A program made the position numbers and the translations under genes. Shown here in pieces: positions 8,183 through 16,653 of a stretch of DNA of 64,000 bases. The notes below the pieces were generated by a model. The model was not told the DNA's origin, did no database searches, and worked only from the letters and a program-made list of their open reading frames with translations. Each line of letters starts with the position of its first letter. Positions within the stretch are counted from its first letter, which is position 1. Source of the stretch: CBDCZI01 sp965224495 (lineage in GTDB: Bacteria > Bacteroidota > Bacteroidia > Cytophagales > JAAEPT01); assembly GCA_965224495.1 (NCBI GenBank), contig CBDCZI010000025.1, forward strand, positions 62,001 to 126,000. Direction: 5' to 3'.

Positions 8183-10543
8183 ATGAAAAAAGCAATTAGT
8201 ATCTTGATAATTTTGATTAGTAACCTGAGTATTGCTCAACATTTGTTGCCATTAGAAGGGACACATTGGAAAGAAGTAAAGTGTAACTATTCGACAAGTC
8301 TTTATACTGGTCAATATTTTGTTGATCATATTCGAATAGAAGGAGATACTATTATTAATGGGATGCAATATAAAAAGCTATTCGTTAGGGAAGAACTATA
8401 TAAACATGCCTCTCTAACAACTCAATTTGTTGATTCATTAGTTTCATTTAATGATCAATTCTTTGGTGGTATACGAGAGGATTCTCAAAAAATTTATGTC
8501 TCATCAATATTCTATGACATTTCAATGAACGAAAAACTAATGTATGATTTTTCGGCACAAGTAGGAGATACGGTTGAGGTATGGCATGATTTTTTTGACG
8601 GATCAGTAGTAATAGATAGTATTAATAGTATTATTGTCTCTGACGGGAGCTCTCGTAACAAATTCGTTTTAAAAAGCACCTTTGGAGATCCTTTACCAGT
8701 GTTTTGGATAGAAGGAATAGGTTCGAATTATGGGTTACTCGCTATGTACCTTCTTTATACAACTGATGAATCAAAGACACTTCGCTGTTTAACAAGAAAT
8801 GATGTAATAATTTATGATTTCTTGCCTGTCCAATATGACCATTGCCTAATTTATCCAATACAAGATTGTGAATCATTCATTTTAGGGACTACCCAAGCTG
8901 AGAAACAATTAGAGGTAACAATTTATCCTAATCCAATGAGCGAGTATGCAATCTTAAAATTTAATAATTTTTTAGATGTGATGACTAATATAGATATTTA
9001 CGATATCCAAGGTGTAAGAATAAATACAACGCATAACATCACAAATAATGAAGTAATTATTAATAGAGAAAATTTATCATCAGGACTATATTTTGTTCAT
9101 TTATACTCGTGTTATGCTGACACGGTCGTAAAAGTGAGTTCTTCTGTTCAATTTACTACAACCACCTCAATCAGTCAAAGCAACCAAGCACGTATTGACG
9201 GTAATGGTCAGGTGCAAATCGCAGATGGTCAAGTTGGTTTGGTAGTTGATAATACCAGTTATTTTCCTAATGGTCCTCGTTACCAAAATGCTTTTCGCAT
9301 CAACTACAACAATGATAGAATTACGGTATTAAGTGGTGGTTACTCAATAAATGGTACGGCAAAGAATAGTACCGAGGGTTATTTTGATTATTCTGATTTA
9401 CAATGGACAAACTTCCAATCCGAATTCCCTACCGTAACAGATTTGGTTTCATCAGCACACAACTCGACAACTAATTTAAGTTATTACGCAAGTTATGGCG
9501 ATGGTTTATTGATGAGAAACGGAACAAGTTATACGTTGTTTAACAGCAGTAACGGTCCACTTAACCAAGCATCAAGTGGTAAAGTTTATGTTACCGATAT
9601 CCAAATTGACGAAGCGGGAAATACGTGGCTGACAAATTACACCCCAAACCCTTCTGATTTTCAAAAATCTTTATTTAAGATTGACACAGACGGACAATGG
9701 ACAGGCTATGAGATCTCACATTCGACAGGGCGTTCGGCATTATCATTTGTTATCGATAAAGATGACGTGAAGTGGATGGTTGTAAAACAAGGTTCGACAA
9801 ATAGTATATTAGCATACAACCCCGAAACAGGGCATAGAAAACAGTTGACAAAATCACTATCGGCATTACCAGGTTCGGTCAACTGCCTTGATACCGACAA
9901 AAAAGGGAATATCTATATAGGGACAGACAACGGGTTGGCACAAATAAGTAACCCTTCAAGTGTCTTTACAGCCAACCCTTTTACGGTCTATGTGCCAATA
10001 TTGGGTAATCAGCAGTTGCTAAAAGGGAAACATATCCACGCTATAAAAATTGATGGCGGAGGACGTTTGTGGGTAGGAACAAATAATGGATTGTTTTTAT
10101 TTAACGAAGAGTTGAGTGAGCAGATAGCATTATTTACCACCAAAAACAGTCCTTTATTAAGTAATAAAATAACAGCCATTGAAATCGATGGAGAAACAGG
10201 TGAAGTATTTGTCTCGACGATAGAAGGTATCTTTTCTTATATGGGTTTTGCGACAGAGGCGACAGACAAAAATAAAGATGAAATTGTGATTTTTCCTAAC
10301 CCTGTACGTCCCAACTACCACGGGTACGTTGCTATTCGTGGTTTAGTAAGCGATGCGAATGTGAAAATCACGGATATTAACACCAACCTTGTACACGAAA
10401 CAAATGCAGAAGGAGGGACGGCTACTTGGGATATGCGCTTGCTTTCTGGTGAAAGAGCAACAACAGGTGTTTATTTGGTTTTTACTTCAGATGAAGAGGG
10501 AGAAGAAACTTTTGTTGGGAAAATTGCTGTAATTTCAGAATAG
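8183..10543 (+). CDS. Chimera: T9SS cargo protein fused in frame to C-terminal part of PorZ
   Basis: 786 residues in one frame with two T9SS C-terminal domains. Residues 1-19 are a signal peptide; about 20-235 is an unrecognised secreted domain; about 240-308 is a complete sorting CTD (TIYPNPMSEYAILKF ... LSSGLYFVHLYS), which normally ends a protein. Directly after it, residues about 316-786 read as the second half of PorZ: beta-propeller blades of the two-component-regulator type (GNIYIGTDNGLAQI, GRLWVGTNNGLFLF) and a PorZ-type C-terminal sandwich (IVIFPNPVRPNYHGYVAIRG). PorZ is a cell-surface component of the T9SS attachment complex of about 770 residues; here its N-terminal third to half is missing. 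I see no start codon with a ribosome site at the junction, and no PorZ N-terminus upstream. Confidence 0.7.
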   Translation: MKKAISILIILISNLSIAQHLLPLEGTHWKEVKCNYSTSLYTGQYFVDHIRIEGDTIINGMQYKKLFVREELYKHASLTTQFVDSLVSFNDQFFGGIREDSQKIYVSSIFYDISMNEKLMYDFSAQVGDTVEVWHDFFDGSVVIDSINSIIVSDGSSRNKFVLKSTFGDPLPVFWIEGIGSNYGLLAMYLLYTTDESKTLRCLTRNDVIIYDFLPVQYDHCLIYPIQDCESFILGTTQAEKQLEVTIYPNPMSEYAILKFNNFLDVMTNIDIYDIQGVRINTTHNITNNEVIINRENLSSGLYFVHLYSCYADTVVKVSSSVQFTTTTSISQSNQARIDGNGQVQIADGQVGLVVDNTSYFPNGPRYQNAFRINYNNDRITVLSGGYSINGTAKNSTEGYFDYSDLQWTNFQSEFPTVTDLVSSAHNSTTNLSYYASYGDGLLMRNGTSYTLFNSSNGPLNQASSGKVYVTDIQIDEAGNTWLTNYTPNPSDFQKSLFKIDTDGQWTGYEISHSTGRSALSFVIDKDDVKWMVVKQGSTNSILAYNPETGHRKQLTKSLSALPGSVNCLDTDKKGNIYIGTDNGLAQISNPSSVFTANPFTVYVPILGNQQLLKGKHIHAIKIDGGGRLWVGTNNGLFLFNEELSEQIALFTTKNSPLLSNKITAIEIDGETGEVFVSTIEGIFSYMGFATEATDKNKDEIVIFPNPVRPNYHGYVAIRGLVSDANVKITDINTNLVHETNAEGGTATWDMRLLSGERATTGVYLVFTSDEEGEETFVGKIAVISE

Positions 10544-10642
10544 AATAAGGTCCTCTTTCCTTTTATGTAAGCCTACACAAAAAGTAATCAAATTTTTACT
10601 CGTAATAGTGACAAAAAGCACCCTTTTTTATAGCAAGTTTGG

Positions 10643-10650
10643 TAACTTTG
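10643..10650 (+). promoter_or_regulatory. -7 element of ccsBA
   Basis: TAACTTTG matches TAnnTTTG and is 47 bases before the ccsBA ATG. No TTG box is present at 17-20 bases, so this is the -7 half only. Confidence 0.4.
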
Positions 10651-10697
10651 CAAATAATAGGAGAGTCAGTGAAAATTGACCTAATAAAGAGGTGGTT

Positions 10698-13600
10698 ATG
10701 AAAAAAACATTAAACGTATTATTCTCTACACGATTGACAGCAGTGTTGTTTGTTGTGTACTTTATCGCAATTGGTTCGGCTACTTTTATTGAAGAGGCAT
10801 ACGATACGGTAACTTCCAAAGTATTGGTTTATGATGCTTTTTGGTTAGAAATAGTAACGTTACTGATGGCTGTTAATTTCATTGGTAATATCGCTCGTTA
10901 CCGTTTATTTCGTTTAGAAAAAATAGGTACATTGACTTTTCACTTGGCTTTTCTTATTATTATTCTCGGAGCAGGAATTACTCGTTACACAGGATACGAA
11001 GGAACTATGCCGATTCGTGAAGGAGAAACGTCAAACAAAATGTACAGTGCTGAACCTTTTTTACAGGTTGCGATTAGTGATTTGGAGGCTCGTCATACCT
11101 ATGACAAGTTAATGTATCTTTCGGATGCCCCGATGGTGAATAATTCGTTTGAAATGAATGTTCAATTTAAAGAGAAAGAACCCCTAATTATTTCGTATAA
11201 AAACTTTATCAAAAATGCTGTGGAGACAGTAGAAGAAAATCAAACCGATGGTGTCGATATGATAGAAATTGTTATCGGAGGGGCTGAAGGACGTGAAGAA
11301 TTATTGATTAAGAGTGGTGAAATTGTCAATATTGGAGAAATTAGCTTAGCCTACAACAATTTTGAAAATAAAAAAGCGATTGTCATTGCCGGGAACAGTA
11401 CCCAATTAACAATCACTTCGCCTCTTACGATTAACCGTTTTGCGATGCCAAGCTTTGATGCGGATACTGTTTTTGCGAATCAAAATACAGCTTTCAAACC
11501 AATGCACTTACACCGTTTCAGTAATACACAATTTGTTTTCAAATCGGCAATAACGAAAGGTGTAAAAAGATTAAAACAAGGGACTGTTTCTCAAAATGGG
11601 ACAGATGCTTTGGTTGTTAATCTTCATCAAGATGGCGTAGATAAAGAAATGATTTTATTTGGAGGAATGAATAACACACCAGCTTACCGAGAATATGCCA
11701 ATGACGGATTGCTTTACCGTATTGGTTACGGAATGAAGCAAATTACCCTACCTTTTTCGGTGAAGTGCAAAGATTTCATTTTCGATACTTACCCTGGTTC
11801 GGCAATGCCTATGTCGTACAGAAGTGAAGTTACTGTGATTGATAAAAGAAATAACGTAACTGAAGACCACAGTATTTTTATGAATAATGTATTGGATTAT
11901 GAGGGGTATCGTTTTTTTCAATCCTCGTTTGACCCTGACAAAAAAGGAACACGTTTATCAGTCAATCACGATTTCTTAGGGACTTGGGTGACTTATATTG
12001 GTTACGCTTTATTGACTCTTGGATTTCTATTGGCTATGCTAATGAAAACTTCTCGTTTTGGAGAGTTAGGACAAAAAATAAAGGCGTTGAGGTTACAGCG
12101 TTTAGCGAGTAGTTTCGTTGTAGGGCTTATTTTGTTTACTTCACAGAATGGGTTTTCTCAGCACGAGGGACACAATCACACAGGACATAATCACGCGGAA
12201 AGACCGACGAATACAAACCACGTGACTCAGGCACACGCCGATAAATTGGGTAAATTAATTGTCTTAGCTAAAAATGGTCGTTACGAGCCTGTGCATACAT
12301 TAGCTTATGATTTTGCGCATAAACTTTCTCGTAAAGAGGAGTTTTTATTGCAGGACAGTAGTATAGCCGAGCCTATGCGTGTCTTTGCTGATATGTTGGC
12401 TAACCCACAATATTGGAGAACGCAAAAAATCATTTACATTAAAAAGAATTGTGGTGTTCAAAAAATATTGGGATTAAATACCAATGATAAATACGCAAGT
12501 TTCACAGATTTCTTTAATAAGGGCGTAACGTACAAGTTGGGTGAACCTGCCAACAAAGCGTGGCAAAAAGCACAAGGAAAACGAACGGTACTTGATAAAG
12601 AAATTATGAAGGTTGACGAACGTGTCAATTTGCTGTTTATGATGTTTGGCGGAGAGATGTTGAAGATTTTCCCTGCGCCAAAAGCATCTTCTGGCGAATG
12701 GATACATTGGACAGATAGTTTAGCAAAAATCCCTTTGGCAGCAAATCCTGATAAGAGTGCAATCACTTACCAAGCAATTATGTGGAAATACATTACAGAT
12801 GTAGTAAAAGCAACAAAAACGGGAGACTATACTTATGCTGATAAAATGTTAGCAGATATTTCAGCTATTCAACGAGCAGCAACAAAGGAGGGAGTGATTC
12901 CTACTGAGGAAATGGTGAAAGCAGAGATTGATTACAACAATTCAAAAATTTTTAATGGTCTAAGGAATAAATACGGAATGTTAAGTGTTCTATTACTTAT
13001 CTTCACTTTACTTGAAGTGATTATTCGAAAGAAAGATTCCGTAATTTATGCTTTTCTAATAGAATTTCCTTTATGGCTTTTGATTGGTTTCTTGGCAATT
13101 TTCTTTTTACAACATACCTACGGAATGGGAATGCGTTGGTATTTGACAGGTCACGCACCTTGGAGTAATGGTTACGAAGCCTTAGTTACTATTGCTTGGG
13201 GAGGTTTATTTGCCGGTTTTATCTTTGCCCGTTATTCAAAAATAACCTTAGCGGCAACTGCACTATTGGCATTCTTTATCCTAATGACTGCTGGGCATAG
13301 CCAATATGACCCGCAATTAACAAACCTACAACCTGTTTTAAAATCGTATTGGTTGATTATTCACGTTGCAGTGATTACGAACAGTTATGGCTTCTTTGGT
13401 TTAGGGTTTATTCTTTCGCTAATCAACTTAATTATTTCTGTTTTTAGAAATAAAAAGAACCACGAGCGTTTGACTTTATTGATTAGAGAGTTGACACATA
13501 TCAACGAAATGACTTTGATTATTGGTATTGCCTTAGCTACTATCGGAACATTTTTAGGAGGTGTTTGGGCAAATGAGAGCTGGGGTCGTTATTGGGGATG

Positions 13601-13928
13601 GGACCAAAAAGAAACGTGGGCATTAGCGATTGTGATGTGTTACGGCTTTATTTTACATTTCCGTTTGATACCTGGGTTTAGAGGTGCTATTGCTTTTAAT
13701 AACGGTAGTTTATGGGGCTTTGGTAGTGTGATTATGACTTTTGTTGGTGTAAACTACTACCTGTCTAAAGGCTTACATAGTTACGCAGCAGGAGACACAC
13801 CTGCTTTCCCGAGTTGGATTTGGGGAATGTTAGCAGGGTTGTTTATTCTTTCTATCGTTGCCGCTTTGGTTGATAAAAGAATAAAAAAACTTGATGAAAA
13901 CGAAGGATTGAATATCAAGCGAAATTGA
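10698..13928 (+). CDS. ccsBA: Cytochrome c biogenesis protein, ResB-CcsA fusion
   Basis: 1076 residues from ATG 10698, chosen over GTG 10692 because AGAGG lies 6 bases upstream. It is the single-chain system II haem exporter/cytochrome c synthetase typical of Bacteroidota. The N-terminal ResB part has four membrane segments around a large periplasmic domain; the C-terminal CcsA part has the haem-handling WWD motif (SWGRYWGWDQKETWA, near 960-972) and flanking histidines. Between the halves, residues about 487-514 form a histidine-rich stretch (HEGHNHTGHNHAE) after an internal membrane segment, possibly binding metal or haem (inference). The next gene follows without a gap. Confidence 0.95.
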   Translation: MKKTLNVLFSTRLTAVLFVVYFIAIGSATFIEEAYDTVTSKVLVYDAFWLEIVTLLMAVNFIGNIARYRLFRLEKIGTLTFHLAFLIIILGAGITRYTGYEGTMPIREGETSNKMYSAEPFLQVAISDLEARHTYDKLMYLSDAPMVNNSFEMNVQFKEKEPLIISYKNFIKNAVETVEENQTDGVDMIEIVIGGAEGREELLIKSGEIVNIGEISLAYNNFENKKAIVIAGNSTQLTITSPLTINRFAMPSFDADTVFANQNTAFKPMHLHRFSNTQFVFKSAITKGVKRLKQGTVSQNGTDALVVNLHQDGVDKEMILFGGMNNTPAYREYANDGLLYRIGYGMKQITLPFSVKCKDFIFDTYPGSAMPMSYRSEVTVIDKRNNVTEDHSIFMNNVLDYEGYRFFQSSFDPDKKGTRLSVNHDFLGTWVTYIGYALLTLGFLLAMLMKTSRFGELGQKIKALRLQRLASSFVVGLILFTSQNGFSQHEGHNHTGHNHAERPTNTNHVTQAHADKLGKLIVLAKNGRYEPVHTLAYDFAHKLSRKEEFLLQDSSIAEPMRVFADMLANPQYWRTQKIIYIKKNCGVQKILGLNTNDKYASFTDFFNKGVTYKLGEPANKAWQKAQGKRTVLDKEIMKVDERVNLLFMMFGGEMLKIFPAPKASSGEWIHWTDSLAKIPLAANPDKSAITYQAIMWKYITDVVKATKTGDYTYADKMLADISAIQRAATKEGVIPTEEMVKAEIDYNNSKIFNGLRNKYGMLSVLLLIFTLLEVIIRKKDSVIYAFLIEFPLWLLIGFLAIFFLQHTYGMGMRWYLTGHAPWSNGYEALVTIAWGGLFAGFIFARYSKITLAATALLAFFILMTAGHSQYDPQLTNLQPVLKSYWLIIHVAVITNSYGFFGLGFILSLINLIISVFRNKKNHERLTLLIRELTHINEMTLIIGIALATIGTFLGGVWANESWGRYWGWDQKETWALAIVMCYGFILHFRLIPGFRGAIAFNNGSLWGFGSVIMTFVGVNYYLSKGLHSYAAGDTPAFPSWIWGMLAGLFILSIVAALVDKRIKKLDENEGLNIKRN

Positions 13929-13934
13929 TTGTCT

Positions 13935-15038
13935 ATGTTGACTCAAGAAGAATTAAAACGCTACAACAGACATATTATATTGTCCGAAGTGAAACTTGAA
14001 GGACAGGAAAAGCTACAATCAGCGAAAATATTGGTTATCGGTGCAGGAGGTTTAGGTTGTCCTGCTCTCCAATACTTGACCGCTGCGGGTGTTGGCACTC
14101 TTGGGGTGATAGATGATGACAAAATTGAATTATCGAACCTACAACGCCAAATATTATTCCGTACCGAAGATATTGGTAAATACAAAGCCGAAGTAGCCGC
14201 TGATACACTGAAAGCACTCAATCCGTTTACTGATTTTGTGGTTTACAAAGCACGTTTGACAAAAGAAAATGCACTTTCAATTTTTGAACAATATGATATT
14301 ATTGTTGATGGTACAGATAATTTTGAAACAAGGTATTTGATTAATGATACTTGTGTTATTTTAAACAAGCCTTTTGTTTTTGGTTCTATTTTTAAATTTG
14401 ACGGACAGGTTTCTGTTTTTAATTACCAAAACGGTCCAACTTACCGTTGTTTGTTTCCTGAACCACCCGAAGAAATGCCTAACTGTTCACAAGTTGGAGT
14501 GTTAGGCGTGTTACCAGGTATCATAGGAACTTACCAAGCCAACGAAGTGATTAAAATAGTGGTAGGTATTGGTGAAGTATTGAAAGGGAAACTATTAACA
14601 ATAGATACCTTGAAAAACGAACATTATTTGATTTCTTTTACTAAAAATGAAGCGAACAATTGCACTGAGTTACTGGACGATTATTCGATTTATCAAAACA
14701 AGAACTGTGAATTAAACACTGTTTCAAGTGTGTCAGTCGATGAGTTGGCGGAAGAATTAGAAAAAGACGCCGTTTTTTTATTAGATGTTAGAGAAGAATT
14801 TGAATATTCTATTTGCCACTTACCAGATGCTTTGTTAATTCCTTTAGGGAATATAAGTGAGGCTGTGGCACATATTCCTCGCAACAAAAAAGTAGTTGTT
14901 TATTGTCATCACGGTATGCGAAGTCAAAGTGCTATTCAGTTTCTTTCTGCCGAATATGGGTTTAATAACCTCACCAATTTAGAAGGCGGAATTGACGAAT
15001 GGGCAAGAGAGATTGATAATACAATGGAAATATATTAA
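13935..15038 (+). CDS. moeB: MoeB/ThiF-family adenylyltransferase with C-terminal rhodanese domain
   Basis: 367 residues from ATG 13935 (a TTG at 13929 directly follows the ccsBA stop). The E1-like half has the nucleotide motif VIGAGGLGCPALQ (near 34-46), the DxDxIELSNLQRQ signature and the GxxQVGVLGVLPG segment; it should adenylate the C-terminus of a MoaD- or ThiS-like sulfur carrier. The last 105 residues are a rhodanese domain with active-site cysteine in VYCHHGMRS. Such fusions (MOCS3/UBA4 type) both activate and thiolate the carrier for molybdopterin, thiamine or tRNA thiolation. No MoaD or ThiS gene is nearby, so the pathway is undecided. The second CxxC of the usual zinc site is not obvious. 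Confidence 0.85.
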   Translation: MLTQEELKRYNRHIILSEVKLEGQEKLQSAKILVIGAGGLGCPALQYLTAAGVGTLGVIDDDKIELSNLQRQILFRTEDIGKYKAEVAADTLKALNPFTDFVVYKARLTKENALSIFEQYDIIVDGTDNFETRYLINDTCVILNKPFVFGSIFKFDGQVSVFNYQNGPTYRCLFPEPPEEMPNCSQVGVLGVLPGIIGTYQANEVIKIVVGIGEVLKGKLLTIDTLKNEHYLISFTKNEANNCTELLDDYSIYQNKNCELNTVSSVSVDELAEELEKDAVFLLDVREEFEYSICHLPDALLIPLGNISEAVAHIPRNKKVVVYCHHGMRSQSAIQFLSAEYGFNNLTNLEGGIDEWAREIDNTMEIY

Positions 15039-15044
15039 TTCAGC

Positions 15045-15371
15045 TTATACAATCTTTTTTTCAGGTATTGTACCACCTGTTAGTAAAGTCAGTACTTCTT
15101 GACAAATATGTTGTATCATAAAGTGGTCAACTTCTCGAAAATGGCTTAAAAAAGCGATGTATTCCGTTTGTTTAAAATTCACCTTATTTTGCTCTTGAGG
15201 GAACTTAAACTTAGCAAGATTTTTTTTATACCATTCAAAAAGCACCAATTTAGAAAGGCTTTCATCTAAAAAATCAAAATCGATTTCATATTTAGTCAAA
15301 TAATCACTGATTACTAAATCTAAGGTAAACATTTCTTTTGCCGAAAATGTATAATTGAGTTTTTTTTGCAT
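15045..15371 (-). CDS. Hypothetical protein, 108 residues
   Basis: I do not recognise a family. The protein is soluble and mostly helical by composition, rich in lysine, phenylalanine and glutamate, with no signal peptide or membrane segment. It is convergent with moeB, whose stop is 6 bases away. Its start codon lies inside a 19-base direct repeat that also occurs in the 3' end of the next gene upstream (15439-15457), and a terminator hairpin (15404-15434) separates the two, so it is not obviously in the sigma-factor transcript. Confidence 0.65.
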   Translation of the reverse strand: MQKKLNYTFSAKEMFTLDLVISDYLTKYEIDFDFLDESLSKLVLFEWYKKNLAKFKFPQEQNKVNFKQTEYIAFLSHFREVDHFMIQHICQEVLTLLTGGTIPEKKIV

Positions 15372-15382
15372 ACGCTAAAATA
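15364..15382. repeat. 19-base direct repeat, copy 1
   Basis: TTTTGCATACGCTAAAATA, spanning the start codon (15369-15371) of the 108-residue gene. Identical to 15439-15457, 75 bases away. Confidence 0.8.
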
Positions 15383-15403
15383 CTTTAAATCAAGCTAAAA
15401 ATG

Positions 15404-15434
15404 AAAAAAGCAGTCTATTAAGACTGCTTTTTTT
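15404..15434 (-). terminator. Intrinsic terminator after sigma-factor operon
   Basis: AAAAAAGCAGTCT-atta-AGACTGCTTTTTT: 13-bp stem with T-runs on both strands; it overlaps the last codons and stop of the 72-residue gene on the minus strand. Confidence 0.85.
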
Positions 15435-15636
15435 GTGCTTTTGCATACGCTAAAATATTATCAATCGCTCGTTGAGGAGGTGTAAATTCCAAACCATCGA
15501 GTGTTTCTTTCATTGTATGTAGCTCTTTACTGAGTAAATGAAGTTCTTTTGATTTTTCAATCTCAACTTCTGCTGTTTTATTGTTTTGTTGGTAGATATA
15601 ATCCACCACATCATTTTGAGTAATTGTTCTAATCAT
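15418..15636 (-). CDS. Small protein paired with ECF sigma factor
   Basis: 72 residues; its ATG overlaps the sigma-factor stop by 8 bases, so the two genes are translationally coupled. The sequence is helical and charged (EIEKSKELHLLSKELHTMKETL), ending AYAKAQKK, with no membrane segment and no zinc-binding HxxxCxxC anti-sigma motif. Its position suggests a modulator of the sigma factor, but that is inference. The terminator at 15404-15434 overlaps its 3' end. Confidence 0.75.
   Translation of the reverse strand: MIRTITQNDVVDYIYQQNNKTAEVEIEKSKELHLLSKELHTMKETLDGLEFTPPQRAIDNILAYAKAQKKQS
15439..15457. repeat. 19-base direct repeat, copy 2
   Basis: Same 19 bases as 15364-15382, here inside the coding end of the 72-residue gene (codons for ILAYAKA). 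Confidence 0.8.
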
Positions 15637-16210
15637 ACGCGAATTTTTCTTGTTTAATTTTCTTTCTAAGGTTAATTAAAGCGTACCTCATTCTGCCCAA
15701 AGCAGTATTGATACTTACGCCTGTTTCTTCTGCGATTTCCTGAAAACTCAAGTCCGAATAATGTCGCATAATCAACACTTCCCGCTGTGTTTCTGGTAGC
15801 TCTTGAATAAGTTCTTTCAAACGGACATTTCTATCCTGTGTAATTTGAATACTTTCAATACTTTCGGCAGTAAACTCCATCGTGTTAAACACAGGGCTAC
15901 CATCTTCCAGAATCACTGTTGGGTCACGTTTTTTCTTGCGAAAAGAATCAATAGCCATATTGTGAGCCATACGAGAAATCCAAGGGGCAAATTTCCCTTC
16001 CTCGTTATAAACTCCACGATTTATTCTATCAATTGCCTTCATAAAACATTCCTGCATCAGGTCTTCTGCTTTATAACGGTCTTTTACAATAAGTAGTATA
16101 GTTGTGTAAACTTTTGTACTGTGGCGTTCCAATAATATTGAAAAAGCACCCTCGTTTCCATTTATATAAGACGTGATTAACTCTGCGTCTTTTTGCAACT
16201 TAGTTTGCAT
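15629..16210 (-). CDS. RNA polymerase ECF-type sigma factor
   Basis: 193 residues with the two sigma-70 regions: region 2 (AEDLMQECFMKAIDRINR, PWISRMAHNMAIDSFRKKKR) and region 4 (LPETQREVLIMRHYSDLSF followed by an HTH, EIAEETGVSINTALGRMRYA). It resembles the widely conserved flavobacterial ECF factor that often has a small coupled gene rather than a membrane anti-sigma factor, and the gene downstream fits that. The target regulon is not visible. No consensus promoter was seen upstream, where about 160 bases separate it from the next gene. Confidence 0.92.
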   Translation of the reverse strand: MQTKLQKDAELITSYINGNEGAFSILLERHSTKVYTTILLIVKDRYKAEDLMQECFMKAIDRINRGVYNEEGKFAPWISRMAHNMAIDSFRKKKRDPTVILEDGSPVFNTMEFTAESIESIQITQDRNVRLKELIQELPETQREVLIMRHYSDLSFQEIAEETGVSINTALGRMRYALINLRKKIKQEKFAYD

Positions 16211-16370
16211 AATATGTGCATTTTGGTAACGTAGAGTTCTATATCATTCAGTAGCCTTTAGGTTTCTATTAGGTGCGTTTTTAAAACTAAAAAGACAAAA
16301 AATGGTCTTTCTATTTAAAACGATTATACATTATAGTGATAAAAAAGGAGAAAACCAAGAAAAGCATTAG

Positions 16371-16583
16371 CTATCCTTGTTTGTAAGGCTCTTTATCAAT
16401 TTCAAAATCGGTTTCGTATATTCCCCAATTCATAAACTCATAATATATTGTCATTGCCTCATAATGGGAGGTAGCATAAAATGAATGAATGATTTGAGCG
16501 TCTGTATTATTAGGGTTACTCGAGAAGCACAACGTGGTCAGTCCTTCCTTGTCTTTCCATATATCGTGCTTCGTCTCTTTCAT
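16371..16583 (-). CDS. Hypothetical protein, 70 residues
   Basis: A short soluble protein with an aromatic-rich pattern (IIHSFYATSHYEAMTIYYEF) and acidic C-terminus (YETDFEIDKEPYKQG). It looks like the small conserved proteins found next to housekeeping genes in this phylum, but I recognise no domain. It is downstream of serS on the same strand and beyond the serS terminator. Composition and a clean ATG support it as real. Confidence 0.65.
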   Translation of the reverse strand: MKETKHDIWKDKEGLTTLCFSSNPNNTDAQIIHSFYATSHYEAMTIYYEFMNWGIYETDFEIDKEPYKQG

Positions 16584-16596
16584 TTATGCTCAACTA

Positions 16597-16630
16597 AAAA
16601 ACCCATTTCCAAACAAATGAAAATGGGTTT
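16597..16630 (-). terminator. Terminator of serS
   Basis: AAAACCCATTT (16597-16607) pairs with AAATGGGTTT (16621-16630) across a 13-base loop, 24 bases beyond the serS stop on the minus strand, with an A-run on the plus strand (T-run in the transcript). Confidence 0.75.
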
Positions 16631-16653
16631 GGGTGTTTTTGTTTATAGCTAAA

